Origin: Lachnoclostridium sp.
GTDB taxonomy: Bacteria > Bacillota > Clostridia > Lachnospirales > Lachnospiraceae
Direction of reading: 5' to 3'
Assembly (NCBI GenBank): GCA_023665475.1
Contig: JAMPEB010000008.1
Coordinates: 40,929-104,928, forward strand
Length of the DNA: 64,000 nt
In this document: positions 25,831 to 35,256 of the stretch, piece by piece
Position numbering within the stretch: position 1 is the first letter of the stretch
How the letters are laid out: the number at the start of each line of letters is the position of its first letter
The notes under the pieces: model-generated
What the model saw: the letters and a program-made list of their open reading frames with translations, nothing else
Database searches by the model: none
What the model was told of the DNA's origin: nothing
Made by a program: the position numbers and the translations under genes

Positions 25831-26673
25831 ATGATTAAGAGTGTTTTAAAAGGTATGGTGATTGGCATTGCAAATATTATCCCCGGTGTCAGCGGAGGCA
25901 CCATGATGGTGGCAATGGGTATTTACGACAAGCTGATTCACTGTATTACTCATTTGTTCAGCGAGTTTAAAAAGAGCGTGCTGTTTTTGCTTCCCATTGC
26001 CGTGGGCATGGGGATTGCCATTGTTGCCAGCGCCTTTGGGCTGGAATATCTGTTTGGGAATTTTCCCGTTCAGACCAATCTTCTGTTTGTGGGCCTGATT
26101 CTGGGGGGACTTCCCGCTATCTGGAAAAATGTCAAGGGAAACAGCATCAAAATCGGGCATATTGCAGTTTTTCTGATTTTTCTGGCATTTGTATTGGTCA
26201 TGGCTTTTATGAAAGGGGAAGGGGCTGCCGCGGATTTAAGCTTTAGCGCACTCAATGTCCTCAAACTGTTCGGTGTGGGAATCATTGCGTCCGCTACCAT
26301 GGTGATTCCCGGAGTCAGCGGTTCCATGGTGCTGTTATTGATAGGGTATTATAATCCGGTTATCGAGTCTGTCAGCAATTTTGTCCGTGCCTTGGCTGCC
26401 TTTGATATGAACGGGATTCTGGCCGGCTGCGGCGTATTGATTCCCTTTGGTCTTGGCGTGGTGGCAGGCGTCTTTGCCATTGCCAAGCTGATTGAGATTA
26501 TTTTTGAAAAATTCCCCTTATATGCTTATTGGGCGATTATCGGGCTGATTGTGGCTTCTCCGGTGGCTATTATTGCGGTGGCAAATCTCCCGAAATTAAC
26601 CGTGGTCAGTATAATAACAGGTGTTATCGCATTGGTTGTAGGCTTTGTGGCAGCCATGAAGTTAGGAGAGTAG
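25831..26673 (+). CDS. DUF368 membrane protein, probable polyprenyl-phosphate transporter
   Basis: 280 residues with about eight helices. The paired motifs NIIPGVSGGTMMVAMGIYD and TMVIPGVSGSMVLLLIGYYN are characteristic of the DUF368 family. Members of this family have been reported to flip undecaprenyl phosphate back across the membrane for reuse in wall synthesis (PopT). The role here is by family only. The stop codon at 26671-26673 abuts an 85-nt hairpin. Confidence 0.85.
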   Translation: MIKSVLKGMVIGIANIIPGVSGGTMMVAMGIYDKLIHCITHLFSEFKKSVLFLLPIAVGMGIAIVASAFGLEYLFGNFPVQTNLLFVGLILGGLPAIWKNVKGNSIKIGHIAVFLIFLAFVLVMAFMKGEGAAADLSFSALNVLKLFGVGIIASATMVIPGVSGSMVLLLIGYYNPVIESVSNFVRALAAFDMNGILAGCGVLIPFGLGVVAGVFAIAKLIEIIFEKFPLYAYWAIIGLIVASPVAIIAVANLPKLTVVSIITGVIALVVGFVAAMKLGE

Positions 26674-26757
26674 TGTGAAGAGATTTTCTAAGGCGTTAAG
26701 AGGGTGTGTAAACACCCCTCTTTAAGACATCGCCTAAGAAAATCTAAAACTTCACAC
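26673..26757. repeat. 85-nt hairpin beginning at the DUF368 stop codon
   Basis: GTGTGAAG-AGATTTTCTAAGGCG pairs with CGCCTAAGAAAATCT-CTTCACAC, with an inner GGGTGT-gtaa-ACACCC stem. Shares the TTTCTAA / AAGAAA core with the hairpins after flp, secA and hslO. No long T-run. Confidence 0.85.
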
Positions 26758-26820
26758 CATTTGAGCAGTATGCATGGGGATTAGTGTGGGAAGCAATAAG
26801 TTGGTTTGAGGAGAGATGAT

Positions 26821-27657
26821 ATGTCGTTATTCGATCGTTTTAAGAAAAAGGATGGGTCCGGTCAGGGGAGCAATCCACCTGTGGCAGATACCCAGTGCCT
26901 GTTGCTCATGGACAGGGTGCTGGAGGATATAGAGCCTACAGTCTGTCAACTAAAAAGCGTTTTCGGCGAGCAGGCAGTCGGTGAAATAGATCACAGCCAT
27001 CCCCGTGTTCCCGCATTTATCGCCACTATTGAAGGCTTGGAATTTTGGTGTTCCTATCTTCCCATGCCGGTTCCTGCGGATACGGCGGATATTCCCGCAT
27101 CGGCGCAATACAACTTTCTTCTTACGGATGAGGAAAAACAGGACTTTACAGGTCATAAATCCTTTTGGGTGCTGGCGCAAAAGGGCGGGGGAACTTCTTT
27201 GGAGGCAAAACGCCGGGTATGCTGGATATTTTCCATACTCTGCGCCGCTCTGCTGGAGCAGGAAGGTGCGGTTGGCGTGAAGATTGAGGGCAGGGGCGGT
27301 CTTTTGGTGAGCAAACGCCATTATCTCCAGCAGAGGGAGTTGATGGAGGGCAAACAGCCGGCCAATGACGAGGAATTTTTTCCTGTGCCGCTGTGGGTAT
27401 GGGTCTATGGTTCCTATCAGGGGGAAACACCCATTATCCGGACTATGGGGTTGAAAGATTTCGGTCTTCCGGAGCTGGGCTTTTATAATCCCAGACAGTT
27501 TAACACGGGAGAGCTTTTGAATTTTCTTTACTCTATGTCCTGCCTCCAGATTACGGGGCGGCAGCTCTACCGTAACGCTGCTGTGGTTCCTCTGGATGAG
27601 AAAACGGAAGTAGTCTGTAAGCGGGACAAGGATGTATTGTTCTTCTTCGGAGCATAA
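26821..27657 (+). CDS. DUF4261 domain protein
   Basis: 278 residues, soluble. A basic N-terminus (MSLFDRFKKKDG) leads into an N-terminal alpha/beta domain, and the C-terminal region (FPVPLWVWVYGSYQGETPIIRTMGLKDFGLPELGF) matches the DUF4261 type. Function unknown. GAGGAGA at 26808-26814 favours ATG 26821 over the ATG at 26806. A methyltransferase gene follows after 23 nt. Confidence 0.7.
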   Translation: MSLFDRFKKKDGSGQGSNPPVADTQCLLLMDRVLEDIEPTVCQLKSVFGEQAVGEIDHSHPRVPAFIATIEGLEFWCSYLPMPVPADTADIPASAQYNFLLTDEEKQDFTGHKSFWVLAQKGGGTSLEAKRRVCWIFSILCAALLEQEGAVGVKIEGRGGLLVSKRHYLQQRELMEGKQPANDEEFFPVPLWVWVYGSYQGETPIIRTMGLKDFGLPELGFYNPRQFNTGELLNFLYSMSCLQITGRQLYRNAAVVPLDEKTEVVCKRDKDVLFFFGA

Positions 27658-27680
27658 CGAAAAAAACGGGAGGCAGCATT

Positions 27681-28472
27681 ATGGCGGCATACGAAGATTT
27701 TGCATATGTGTATGATGAGCTGATGGATAATACTCCTTACAAAAAATGGTGCGAGACGATTGTCGGATTTATTGAACGGTATGGGGTGTCAAAGCCGGAG
27801 AGGGATGCGGAGAATCTGTTGGATTCCGAGAGAAATCTGGTGCTTGACTTAGGCTGTGGCACGGGCACTTTGACAGAGCTTCTCTATCAAAAAGGCTATG
27901 ACTGTATCGGGGTGGACAGTTCCGCCGCCATGCTGGACATTGCCATGAAGAAAAGGGAAGAAAGCGGTTCGGAAATTTTGTATCTGCTGCAGGATATGAG
28001 AGAATTGGATCTTTACAGTACCGTGGGTACTGTTATCAGCGTTTGTGATTCCTTAAATTATATTCTGGAAGAAGAGGAGCTGCTTCAGGTTTTCCGGCTG
28101 GTAAAGAATTATCTGTATCCGGGGGGTATCTTTATTTTTGATTTTAATACGGATTATAAGTATCACGAAGTGATTGGAGACGCCGTGATAGCGGAAAACA
28201 GGGAGGAATGCAGTTTTATCTGGGAAAATTACTATGATCCGGAAGGACAGATCAACGAATATGATCTTACGGTATTTGTAAGGGAGGAAGGTCGGGAAGA
28301 GATTTTCCGAAAATTTACGGAGACTCATCTGCAGCGGGGCTATACTCTGAAACAGTTGGAAAGTCTGGCAGAGCAGGCGGGCATGAGTATTGTAAAGGTA
28401 TTGGATGGAGATACCGGGCAGGCGGCGCATGAGAAAAGCGAGAGGATAACCATGGTGGTAAAATCGGTTTGA
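27681..28472 (+). CDS. class I SAM-dependent methyltransferase
   Basis: 263 residues. Begins with AYEDFAYVYDELMDN, a start seen in a conserved Firmicutes methyltransferase group. Motif I is LVLDLGCGTGTLTELL, followed by CIGVDSSAAMLDIA (motif II acidic residue) and a motif IV-like VISVCDSLNYIL. The substrate is unknown. It follows the DUF4261 gene closely and precedes hslO, in an apparent transcript. Confidence 0.82.
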   Translation: MAAYEDFAYVYDELMDNTPYKKWCETIVGFIERYGVSKPERDAENLLDSERNLVLDLGCGTGTLTELLYQKGYDCIGVDSSAAMLDIAMKKREESGSEILYLLQDMRELDLYSTVGTVISVCDSLNYILEEEELLQVFRLVKNYLYPGGIFIFDFNTDYKYHEVIGDAVIAENREECSFIWENYYDPEGQINEYDLTVFVREEGREEIFRKFTETHLQRGYTLKQLESLAEQAGMSIVKVLDGDTGQAAHEKSERITMVVKSV

Positions 28473-28566
28473 GCAACAGGGAAATATATAAATAACAGTC
28501 GATATTTTATAATACAGACCATAAAGGACAGAATAAGGAATAGAAATAGGGAAGAGGATTTGTAAG

Positions 28567-29460
28567 ATGACGGATTATATGGTTCGCGCCATGGCGGCAA
28601 ATGCACAGATACGCGCTTTTGCCTGTACCACAAGAGGCGTTGCGGAAGCCGCCAGAAAGGCGCATAATACCACGCCTGTCATGACTGCGGCATTGGGCAG
28701 GCTGTTAAGCGCCGGGGTCATGATGGGAAGTATGTTAAAGGGGGAAAAGGATTTAATGACCCTGCGGATTAAAGGGGACGGTCCGGCGGGCGGCCTTACC
28801 GTGACGGCGGATGCTAAGGGAAAGGTAAAGGGATATGCCGATATGCCTGCGGTACTTCTTCCTCCGAAGCCAAACGGCAAGCTGGATGTGTCGGGCGCCA
28901 TAGGAAACGGTTTTTTGCGGGTTATTAAGGATATGGGGTTAAAAGAACCTTACATTGGACAAACTGAATTGCAGACCGGCGAAATTGCGGAGGATTTGAC
29001 CTATTATTTTGCGGCGTCGGAGCAGGTGCCTTCCGGCGTTGGTCTGGGGGTATTGGTGGAGAAGGATTATACGGTCAGACAGGCAGGAGGCTTTATCGTG
29101 CAGATGATGCCTTTTGCGCAGGACGATGTCATTGAAAGGGTGGAGCGGAATCTGCAGAAGATAAGTTCTGTAACCGCCCTGCTGGATGCCGGAAATACGC
29201 CGGAGCAGATATTGGAAATCCTGCTGGAGGGCATGGAGCCGGAGATTACGGACAAAATGCCGGTGGCTTTTGCCTGCAATTGTAGTAAGAGCCGGATTGA
29301 AAAGGTACTTACCGGCATAGGCAGGGAAGAATTAAAGGAAATGATAGATGACGGAGAACCCATAGAGGTTAATTGTCATTTTTGTAATACGAATTATCGT
29401 TTTAGCGTGGAAGAACTTTCGGAGATATACCGAAAGGGAATTCTTCCGGACTCGGATTAA
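28567..29460 (+). CDS. hslO: Hsp33 redox-regulated chaperone
   Basis: 297 residues, full length. The N-terminal substrate-binding domain opens with DYMVRAMAANAQIRAFACTT. The C-terminal zinc redox switch has the CxC...CxxC pattern (CNCSK near residue 237, CHFC near 271). It is a holdase activated by oxidation when zinc is lost. Followed by a short repeat region and nadE. Confidence 0.93.
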   Translation: MTDYMVRAMAANAQIRAFACTTRGVAEAARKAHNTTPVMTAALGRLLSAGVMMGSMLKGEKDLMTLRIKGDGPAGGLTVTADAKGKVKGYADMPAVLLPPKPNGKLDVSGAIGNGFLRVIKDMGLKEPYIGQTELQTGEIAEDLTYYFAASEQVPSGVGLGVLVEKDYTVRQAGGFIVQMMPFAQDDVIERVERNLQKISSVTALLDAGNTPEQILEILLEGMEPEITDKMPVAFACNCSKSRIEKVLTGIGREELKEMIDDGEPIEVNCHFCNTNYRFSVEELSEIYRKGILPDSD

Positions 29461-29480
29461 TTAATTCATGGATGGTTTGT

Positions 29481-29563
29481 GCCGCTAAAGCGGCATGTTT
29501 GAAAGCTTGAAAAGATTTTCTGAGCCGTCAATGTGACTTCGGTTAAGAAATCTAAGTTTTATC
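29481..29563. repeat. hairpins between hslO and nadE
   Basis: GCCGCTAAAGCGGC at 29481-29494, then an imperfect stem AAAAGATTTTCTGAGCCG against CGGTTAAGAAATCTAAGTTTT (about 29509-29560), of the same family as the hairpins after flp, DUF368 and secA. Confidence 0.65.
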
Positions 29564-29582
29564 TCAAAGATTACGGAAAGGC

Positions 29583-31508
29583 ATGGGTATCAGTATGGAG
29601 CATGGATTTATCAAGACGGCGGCCGTCACCCCCAAAATCAGGGTGGCTGACACGGAGTATAATGCCTGCGCGGTATGCGAAAAGCTGGAAGAAGCATACA
29701 ATTTTGGCGCAAAAATCATAGTATTTCCCGAACTATGCCTTACCGGCTATACCTGTGGGGATTTGTTTCTGCAGGCTGTGCTTTTAAATGAGGCAGAAAA
29801 AGCGCTCTTACAGGTGAGGGAGGCAACGAAGGGAAAGGACGCCTTGGTCTTTGTGGGGCTTCCCTTGGAAAAAGCCGGGAAACTTTATAATGTTGCGGCG
29901 GTATTGCAGAACGGGGAAGTATTGGCTTTTGTCCCTAAAGCGAATATTCCGAGTTATGGGGAATTTTATGAGGGAAGACACTTTACGCCGGGAAATGAGG
30001 CTGCTGACAGTGTGCTTTTTGACGGAGCGGAGGTTCCTTTTGGAACCGGAATCCTGTTTCAGTGCAGCAATATGCCGGATCTGGTAGTGGGTTGTGAAAT
30101 CTGTGAAGACCTGTGGGTGGCAGCACCCGCGGGAACCAATCATGCGCTGGCGGGGGCAACCGTGTTGGTCAATCTGTCGGCATCCAATGAAGTGGTGGGA
30201 AAGGATGAATACAGGGAGCTTCTGGTGAAATCAGCCAGCGCAAGGCTTTTGTGCGCCTATGTCTATGCATCGGCGGGAGAAGGCGAATCCACACAGGATT
30301 TAGTGTTCGGAGGACATAATCTCATTGCGGAAAACGGCGTCATTTTAGCTCAGGCAAAGAACTTTACTTCGGGATGTCTTTACGGGGATGTGGATGTACA
30401 GAGATTGAACGGTGAAAGAAGGAGAATGAACACTTTTCAAAAGGGGTCGGATGCTTCTTATCATAAAGTAAGGTTTGTCCTGCGGCAGGATACGACAAAG
30501 CTTGACCGCACATTTTATCCGTATCCTTTTGTACCCGCGGATGAAGCAACCAAAGCCAGACGCTGTGAGGAGATTTTGTCCATACAGTCCTACGGGTTGA
30601 AAAAGCGTTATGAGCATACAGGTTTAAGCGCGGCGGTGATTGGTGTTTCCGGCGGGCTGGACTCCACGCTGGCGCTTTTGGTGACGGTGAAAACCTTTGA
30701 CATGCTGAAGCTTCATAGAAAAGGAATTTGGGCGGTGACCATGCCCTGTTTCGGCACTACGGACAGAACCTACGACAATGCCTGCAAGCTTGCCCATGCG
30801 TTGGGAGTGACATTAAAGGAAGTGGATATCAGGGAATCCGTGACACTGCACTTTAGGGATATCGGTCAGGCTTTGGATAAACAGGATGTAACTTATGAGA
30901 ACGGACAGGCAAGAGAGAGAACGCAGGTGCTTATGGATATGGCAAATCAGACAAATGCGCTGGTTATCGGTACGGGGGACATGTCGGAGCTTGCCCTCGG
31001 CTGGGCAACCTACAATGGGGACCACATGTCCATGTATGGCGTAAACGCCGGAGTGCCAAAAACTCTTGTGCGGCATCTGGTTCAATATTATGCGGATAAT
31101 TGTGAGGACGCCGAACTTAGGAAAGTTTTGAAGGATGTGCTGGATACGCCGGTGAGTCCGGAACTTTTGCCGCCCAAGGAGGGGGTTATTTCCCAGAAAA
31201 CGGAGGAATTGGTAGGACCTTATGAGCTTCACGACTTTTTCCTTTATTATATGCTTCGCATGAACTTTGCCCCGGATAAGGTGTATCGTCTGGCACTGCA
31301 GGCATTTGGCGGGCTTTATGACAGGGAAACCGTATTGAAATGGCTGAAAACTTTTTACAGGAGATTTTTTGCCCAGCAGTTTAAGCGTTCCTGCCTGCCG
31401 GACGGACCTAAGGTGGGAAGCGTGGCAGTATCCCCCAGAGGGGATCTGCGCATGCCTTCCGACGCCTGTGCCCGTATCTGGTTAAAACAGTTGGAGCAGA
31501 TGGGCTGA
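29583..31508 (+). CDS. nadE: NAD+ synthase, glutamine-hydrolysing
   Basis: 641 residues. An N-terminal nitrilase-type glutaminase (triad in FPELCLTGY with Glu50, VPKANIPSYGEF for Lys and GCEICEDLWV for Cys) is fused to a C-terminal NAD synthetase with the PP-loop GVSGGLDSTLAL. Amidates deamido-NAD to NAD+. ATG 29583 sits very close to GGAAAGG; the in-frame ATG 29595 (MEHGFIKTAAV) resembles the usual N-terminus of relatives and may be the real start. Confidence 0.93.
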   Translation: MGISMEHGFIKTAAVTPKIRVADTEYNACAVCEKLEEAYNFGAKIIVFPELCLTGYTCGDLFLQAVLLNEAEKALLQVREATKGKDALVFVGLPLEKAGKLYNVAAVLQNGEVLAFVPKANIPSYGEFYEGRHFTPGNEAADSVLFDGAEVPFGTGILFQCSNMPDLVVGCEICEDLWVAAPAGTNHALAGATVLVNLSASNEVVGKDEYRELLVKSASARLLCAYVYASAGEGESTQDLVFGGHNLIAENGVILAQAKNFTSGCLYGDVDVQRLNGERRRMNTFQKGSDASYHKVRFVLRQDTTKLDRTFYPYPFVPADEATKARRCEEILSIQSYGLKKRYEHTGLSAAVIGVSGGLDSTLALLVTVKTFDMLKLHRKGIWAVTMPCFGTTDRTYDNACKLAHALGVTLKEVDIRESVTLHFRDIGQALDKQDVTYENGQARERTQVLMDMANQTNALVIGTGDMSELALGWATYNGDHMSMYGVNAGVPKTLVRHLVQYYADNCEDAELRKVLKDVLDTPVSPELLPPKEGVISQKTEELVGPYELHDFFLYYMLRMNFAPDKVYRLALQAFGGLYDRETVLKWLKTFYRRFFAQQFKRSCLPDGPKVGSVAVSPRGDLRMPSDACARIWLKQLEQMG

Positions 31509-31524
31509 TTGCCTGCGGCGCTGT

Positions 31525-32007
31525 TTACTGCGTTTCAATGGCGGCTTTTTCTAAAGAACGATTAATTGCCTCTAAGAGGACCAGCGAGGTATACTTATTT
31601 TCCGTAGCGTAGGTGATAAGGTCAAGGGACTGACTCTGCAAAACCTGTTCACAGATGGAATCGAAAGTAGGTTGCAAAAGAGGATACATGGTGGTGACGG
31701 ACTCATTCAGGTTCAGCAGTTGGATGGAGGAAATGTGGGTTTGGTCAACAATGACTTCCACATTGACAGATTCCCCGCCGAGAACCAATTCTGTGGTATA
31801 AACGCCGGGTATGTAGACTGCCGTAGAGGAGACTGCGGCGTCATCGGAAGTTCCTCCCGTAAGAGAGTCTTCCTGACCGGATTTGTCCCTGCCGGGTAAA
31901 AAGATTGCGGCTAACAGTATAATGAGCAATATGCCCAATGCGGCGAAGATACCTGTATAAATTAATTCCTTCCTGTGAAGTACAACAATTCTGGTTTTGG
32001 CACTCAT
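31525..32007 (-). CDS. membrane-anchored protein with FMN_bind-like domain
   Basis: 160 residues. One N-terminal transmembrane helix (YTGIFAALGILLIILLAAIFL), a Ser/Thr/Asp-rich linker, and a C-terminal domain reading YIPGVYTTELVLGGESVNVEV...ISSIQLLNLNESV..., the shape of FMN-binding domains of the RnfG/NqrC kind. The usual flavin-attachment S/D-G-A-T region is replaced by ITYATENKYTSLVLLEAIN, so covalent flavin binding is doubtful. Convergent with nadE, divergent from dapF. Confidence 0.6.
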   Translation of the reverse strand: MSAKTRIVVLHRKELIYTGIFAALGILLIILLAAIFLPGRDKSGQEDSLTGGTSDDAAVSSTAVYIPGVYTTELVLGGESVNVEVIVDQTHISSIQLLNLNESVTTMYPLLQPTFDSICEQVLQSQSLDLITYATENKYTSLVLLEAINRSLEKAAIETQ

Positions 32008-32134
32008 AATACTTTTCGTTTCTGCGCTGCTTTGGTTTCAGCTTTATTGAAACTGTACTTATGCGTTTTGCGGCAGGCAGCGCACCTTTCGTTCGATTTT
32101 CTTATTTAAAAGATATGCGTGGGGCGGGAGAAAT

Positions 32135-32269
32135 ATGCAGATGTCGATTTGGCAAAGAACGAAAGAAAAAAGGAAAGACGAGTTCTCCAAGCTAGACAGG
32201 GAAACGGCAGAAACCATAACGGTGCTGATTAAAATGCCGCTTGTGCGGCGGAATGAGAGGAAACAATGA
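32135..32269 (+). CDS. possible 44-aa leader ORF overlapping dapF
   Basis: ATG 32135 follows GGGCGGGAG. The product (MQMSIWQRTKEKRKDEFSK and onward, ending VRRNERKQ) is highly basic, and its TGA overlaps the dapF ATG (ATGA). Its C-terminal part is encoded by the GCCGC hairpin repeat. Coding status is uncertain; the overlap could be accidental, since the same repeat occurs elsewhere without such an ORF. Confidence 0.3.
   Translation: MQMSIWQRTKEKRKDEFSKLDRETAETITVLIKMPLVRRNERKQ
32228..32265 (+). repeat. GC-rich hairpin abutting the dapF ribosome-binding site
   Basis: ATTAAAATGCCGCTTGTGCG and the following bases form GCCGCTTGTGCGGC, then GAATGAGAGG and the dapF start. Nearly the same block precedes 12314. 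Confidence 0.75.
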
Positions 32270-33144
32270 AATTTACCAAGATGCAGGGATGCGGAAATGA
32301 TTATGTGTATGTAAATGGCGTGACAGAACAGATTCCGGCGCAGGACAAACCGGATATTGTGAGAAAATTGAGTGACAGGCATTTTGGAATCGGCGGTGAT
32401 GGGGTTATTTTCATTCATCCCGGCAGGGAAGCTGATTTTGAGATGGAGATGTACAATGCGGACGGTAGCAGGGCGGAGATGTGCGGCAACGGAATCCGCT
32501 GTGTGGCAAAATATGTGTATGATAAGGGGTTGACGGATAAAACCGATATTACGATAGTCAGCGCAGGACAGATCAAGTATCTGGAACTTATGATAGAAAT
32601 AAATGAAAAATCAAATGAAGATTTAACAACAAAGGGAAAAGTGACAGGTGTACGGGTCAATATGGGAAGCCCCATTCTGGTTCGGGAGTTGATTCCGGTG
32701 AAAGTGGAGGGGGATTTATCACAAGTGGTGAACGAGCCGATTACAGTGGACGGAAAAGAATACAGAATGACCTGTGTTTCCATGGGAAATCCCCATGCGG
32801 TCATTTTCACAAAGAATGTGGCGAAGCTTCCTTTGGAGCAGCTCGGACCAAAGTTTGAGAACCACCCATGCTTTCCGAAGCGGGTTAATACGGAATTCGT
32901 GGAGATTTTGGATAGAAAAACCGTCTTTATGCGGGTGTGGGAGAGAGGAACGGGAGAAACCCTTGCCTGTGGAACGGGAGCCTGTGCGGTAGCCGTTGCC
33001 GGGGTATTAAACGGTTTGACGGACGAGAAGATTACGGTGAAACTCTTAGGTGGCGAATTGCAGATAGAGTGGGACAGAGAAAAGAATCTGGTGTTTATGA
33101 CAGGTCCTGCAGTTACGGTATTTGAAGGCAGCGTGGAAATCTGA
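32266..33144 (+). CDS. dapF: diaminopimelate epimerase
   Basis: 292 residues. Converts LL- to meso-diaminopimelate for lysine and peptidoglycan. The two catalytic Cys loops are present: [14 protein letters not shown] (about residue 73-80) and [15 protein letters not shown] (about residue 227). [11 protein letters not shown] opens the substrate site. Followed after 55 nt by dapL, so the pair covers the aminotransferase branch of the DAP pathway. Confidence 0.94.
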   Translation: MKFTKMQGCGNDYVYVNGVTEQIPAQDKPDIVRKLSDRHFGIGGDGVIFIHPGREADFEMEMYNADGSRAEMCGNGIRCVAKYVYDKGLTDKTDITIVSAGQIKYLELMIEINEKSNEDLTTKGKVTGVRVNMGSPILVRELIPVKVEGDLSQVVNEPITVDGKEYRMTCVSMGNPHAVIFTKNVAKLPLEQLGPKFENHPCFPKRVNTEFVEILDRKTVFMRVWERGTGETLACGTGACAVAVAGVLNGLTDEKITVKLLGGELQIEWDREKNLVFMTGPAVTVFEGSVEI

Positions 33145-33163
33145 CTGCCATAATCAGAATATT

Positions 33164-33199
33164 CATGCCGCCACTAAAGGCGGCGGAACGGAGGTTATC
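33164..33199 (+). repeat. hairpin abutting the dapL ribosome-binding site
   Basis: GCCGCCACTAAAGGCGGC stem-loop followed directly by GGAACGGAGGTTATC and the dapL ATG. Confidence 0.6.
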
Positions 33200-34414
33200 A
33201 TGTTTAAAGTAAACGAAAATTATTTAAAATTGCCGGGAAGTTATTTGTTTTCCACCATTGGGAAGAAGGTGAATACATACAGCGCGGCACACCCGGAGGC
33301 AAAAATTATCCGTCTGGGAATTGGGGATGTGACACAGCCTCTGGCTCCCGTAATTTTGGATGCCCTGCACAGTGCGGTGGACGAGATGGGAGACGCAGCG
33401 ACTTTCCACGGCTATGCACCGGATCTGGGTTATGAATTTTTGCGGAATGCCATTGCCGAGAACGATTATAAGGCAAGGGGCTGCGATATCAGCGCGGATG
33501 AAATTTTCATTTCCGACGGCGCAAAATGTGATTGTGGCAATATTCAGGAGATATTCAGTCTGGACAATAAGATTGCAGTCTGCGACCCGGTGTACCCCGT
33601 CTATGTGGATTCCAATGTGATGGCGGGCAGAACAGGCAGTTATGACAGTGCAAAAGAGACCTGGAGCAATGTGATTTATATGCCCTGCACTGCAGATAAC
33701 GGATTCGCGCCGGATTTACCCGGGGAGACGCCGGATTTGATTTATCTGTGTTTTCCGAACAACCCCACGGGAGCTGCTATCAATAAAGCAAGGCTGCAGG
33801 ATTGGGTGAACTATGCCAACAAAAACGGTTCGGTCATTCTTTATGACGCGGCATATGAGGCTTATATTTCGGAGCCGGATATCCCTCACAGCATTTATGA
33901 ATGCGAAGGGGCAAGAACCTGTGCCATTGAATTTCATTCTTTTTCAAAAAATGCGGGTTTTACCGGGGTCAGACTGGGTTATACGGTGATTCCCAAGGAG
34001 CTGAAAGCGGGCGAGGTAAGCCTCCATGCCCTGTGGGCAAGACGGCACGGCACCAAGTATAACGGGGCTCCCTATATTGTGCAGAAAGCGGGAGAAGCTG
34101 TTTACACGAAAGAAGGCAGGGAACAGTTAAAGAAACAGGTAGATTATTATATGAATAACGCTCGTTATATTTATAACGGATTGAAGGAGGCGGGCTACAC
34201 GGTATCCGGGGGCGTAAATGCGCCTTATATCTGGCTCAAGGCGCCAAACGGCATGACAAGCTGGGAATTTTTTGATTATCTTCTGGAAAAGGTAAATGTG
34301 GTCGGCACACCGGGGTCCGGCTTTGGACCCAGCGGTGAAACCTATTTCCGTCTCACGGCGTTTGGCAGTTATGAGAACACCGTGGAGGCTGTGGACAGAA
34401 TTAAGAGCTTGTAA
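33200..34414 (+). CDS. dapL: LL-diaminopimelate aminotransferase
   Basis: 404 residues. PLP-dependent, converts tetrahydrodipicolinate directly to LL-DAP. N-terminal [20 protein letters not shown], then [23 protein letters not shown] and the PLP-lysine region [18 protein letters not shown] are characteristic. ATG 33200 follows GGAGG at 33190-33194; the longer in-frame extension from 33122 covers the intergenic hairpin and was rejected. Confidence 0.93.
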   Translation: MFKVNENYLKLPGSYLFSTIGKKVNTYSAAHPEAKIIRLGIGDVTQPLAPVILDALHSAVDEMGDAATFHGYAPDLGYEFLRNAIAENDYKARGCDISADEIFISDGAKCDCGNIQEIFSLDNKIAVCDPVYPVYVDSNVMAGRTGSYDSAKETWSNVIYMPCTADNGFAPDLPGETPDLIYLCFPNNPTGAAINKARLQDWVNYANKNGSVILYDAAYEAYISEPDIPHSIYECEGARTCAIEFHSFSKNAGFTGVRLGYTVIPKELKAGEVSLHALWARRHGTKYNGAPYIVQKAGEAVYTKEGREQLKKQVDYYMNNARYIYNGLKEAGYTVSGGVNAPYIWLKAPNGMTSWEFFDYLLEKVNVVGTPGSGFGPSGETYFRLTAFGSYENTVEAVDRIKSL

Positions 34415-34417
34415 GCT

Positions 34418-35107
34418 TTAAGCAGTCTGGGATGGATTTGCGTAGGGAGTGGACTCCGGCAGCAAATTTTGGTTTTCGGTTAAAAGAATTCGGGTGTCGA
34501 ATAATATCCGAAGTAACTCATATGTGAAATAGACCACTGCCAAATCAATTATTTTGGATTGGTAAAGTGACAGGTGTGTAATGAAGGTGTCGCAAATAAG
34601 GAATAAAATGTCCCCTGCTTCACCGGATATTTCCCTAAGCGCCCCGGTTCCACTCAGGGTATAGAAGATGTCTTCTGCGGAGATGATATGATTGGCAATA
34701 AAGGTGTTAAGTTTATCTAATCTGACGAAGCAGACTTGCACAAGCAGGATATCTATGACGGTTATGGTCATAAAAAGGAGCTTGCGCCAATGATTATGGG
34801 AAATAAGCGCTACTTGTTTTACCCTTGAGAAAGACAAGTAGCGTCCGTTAAACAAAAAGCAGAGAACAACACCGATTAAAACAGCCCAAAACAGATAAGT
34901 TCCAAAAGGCGCTTCCAACAGATTGGCAATGGGATGACTTTGACTCAGGCTAAGGCGAAGCCATTCTTCTTTTGATAGGATGCCTGTTTTGGGCATAATC
35001 ATCCAAAAATGCAGCAGGCTTCCAAGAAGCAGTAGAATGCAGGCAGTCAGTATCCGCAAAGCTGCGCCGCCGATTTGTTTGAATAGATGATTCATTATTT
35101 TAGTCAT
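34418..35107 (-). CDS. unknown membrane protein under BlaI-type operator
   Basis: 229 residues with about four helices (ILTACILLLLGSLLHFWMI, TYLFWAVLIGVVLCFLF, LFMTITVIDILLVQVCF, and a weaker one near residue 185). No family recognised. AGAAAGGAG lies just upstream of its ATG. Its own promoter (35205-35233) carries a perfect operator palindrome at the expected transcription start, and its leader holds a 10-bp hairpin. The two genes upstream on the same strand encode a BlaR1-type sensor protease and a BlaI repressor, so this gene is the probable regulated target, perhaps a resistance or cell-envelope protein. Confidence 0.65.
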   Translation of the reverse strand: MTKIMNHLFKQIGGAALRILTACILLLLGSLLHFWMIMPKTGILSKEEWLRLSLSQSHPIANLLEAPFGTYLFWAVLIGVVLCFLFNGRYLSFSRVKQVALISHNHWRKLLFMTITVIDILLVQVCFVRLDKLNTFIANHIISAEDIFYTLSGTGALREISGEAGDILFLICDTFITHLSLYQSKIIDLAVVYFTYELLRILFDTRILLTENQNLLPESTPYANPSQTA

Positions 35108-35139
35108 ATTGGTTCTCCTTTCTGATTGTTAGTGGCATA

Positions 35140-35169
35140 TTGCATAGGGAGGCGCCTGACCCTATGCAA
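35140..35169 (-). promoter_or_regulatory. leader hairpin of the BlaI-controlled membrane gene
   Basis: TTGCATAGGG (35140-35149) pairs perfectly with CCCTATGCAA (35160-35169) around a loop containing GGCGCC. It lies between the promoter/operator and the start codon. No T-run follows, so a role as a stability or regulatory stem is more likely than termination. Confidence 0.6.
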
Positions 35170-35180
35170 TAAAGTTAATT

Positions 35181-35197
35181 GACTACAAAATGTAGTC
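35181..35197. promoter_or_regulatory. BlaI/MecI-type operator
   Basis: Perfect 17-bp palindrome GACTACAAAATGTAGTC, containing the TACA...TGTA pattern recognised by BlaI/MecI repressors. It overlaps the predicted transcription start of the minus-strand promoter. A half-site (GACTACATTTT) recurs at 37032-37042 upstream of the repressor gene, consistent with autoregulation. Confidence 0.75.
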
Positions 35198-35204
35198 TAA
35201 TTAC

Positions 35205-35233
35205 AGAATAAATCTATTATTCAATAATGTCAA
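35205..35233 (-). promoter_or_regulatory. promoter of the BlaI-controlled membrane gene
   Basis: Minus strand: TTGACA, 17-nt spacer, TATTCT, with the operator palindrome 8 nt downstream of the -10. Confidence 0.7.
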
Positions 35234-35256
35234 GGGTTTTTGATAAATAACTATTG

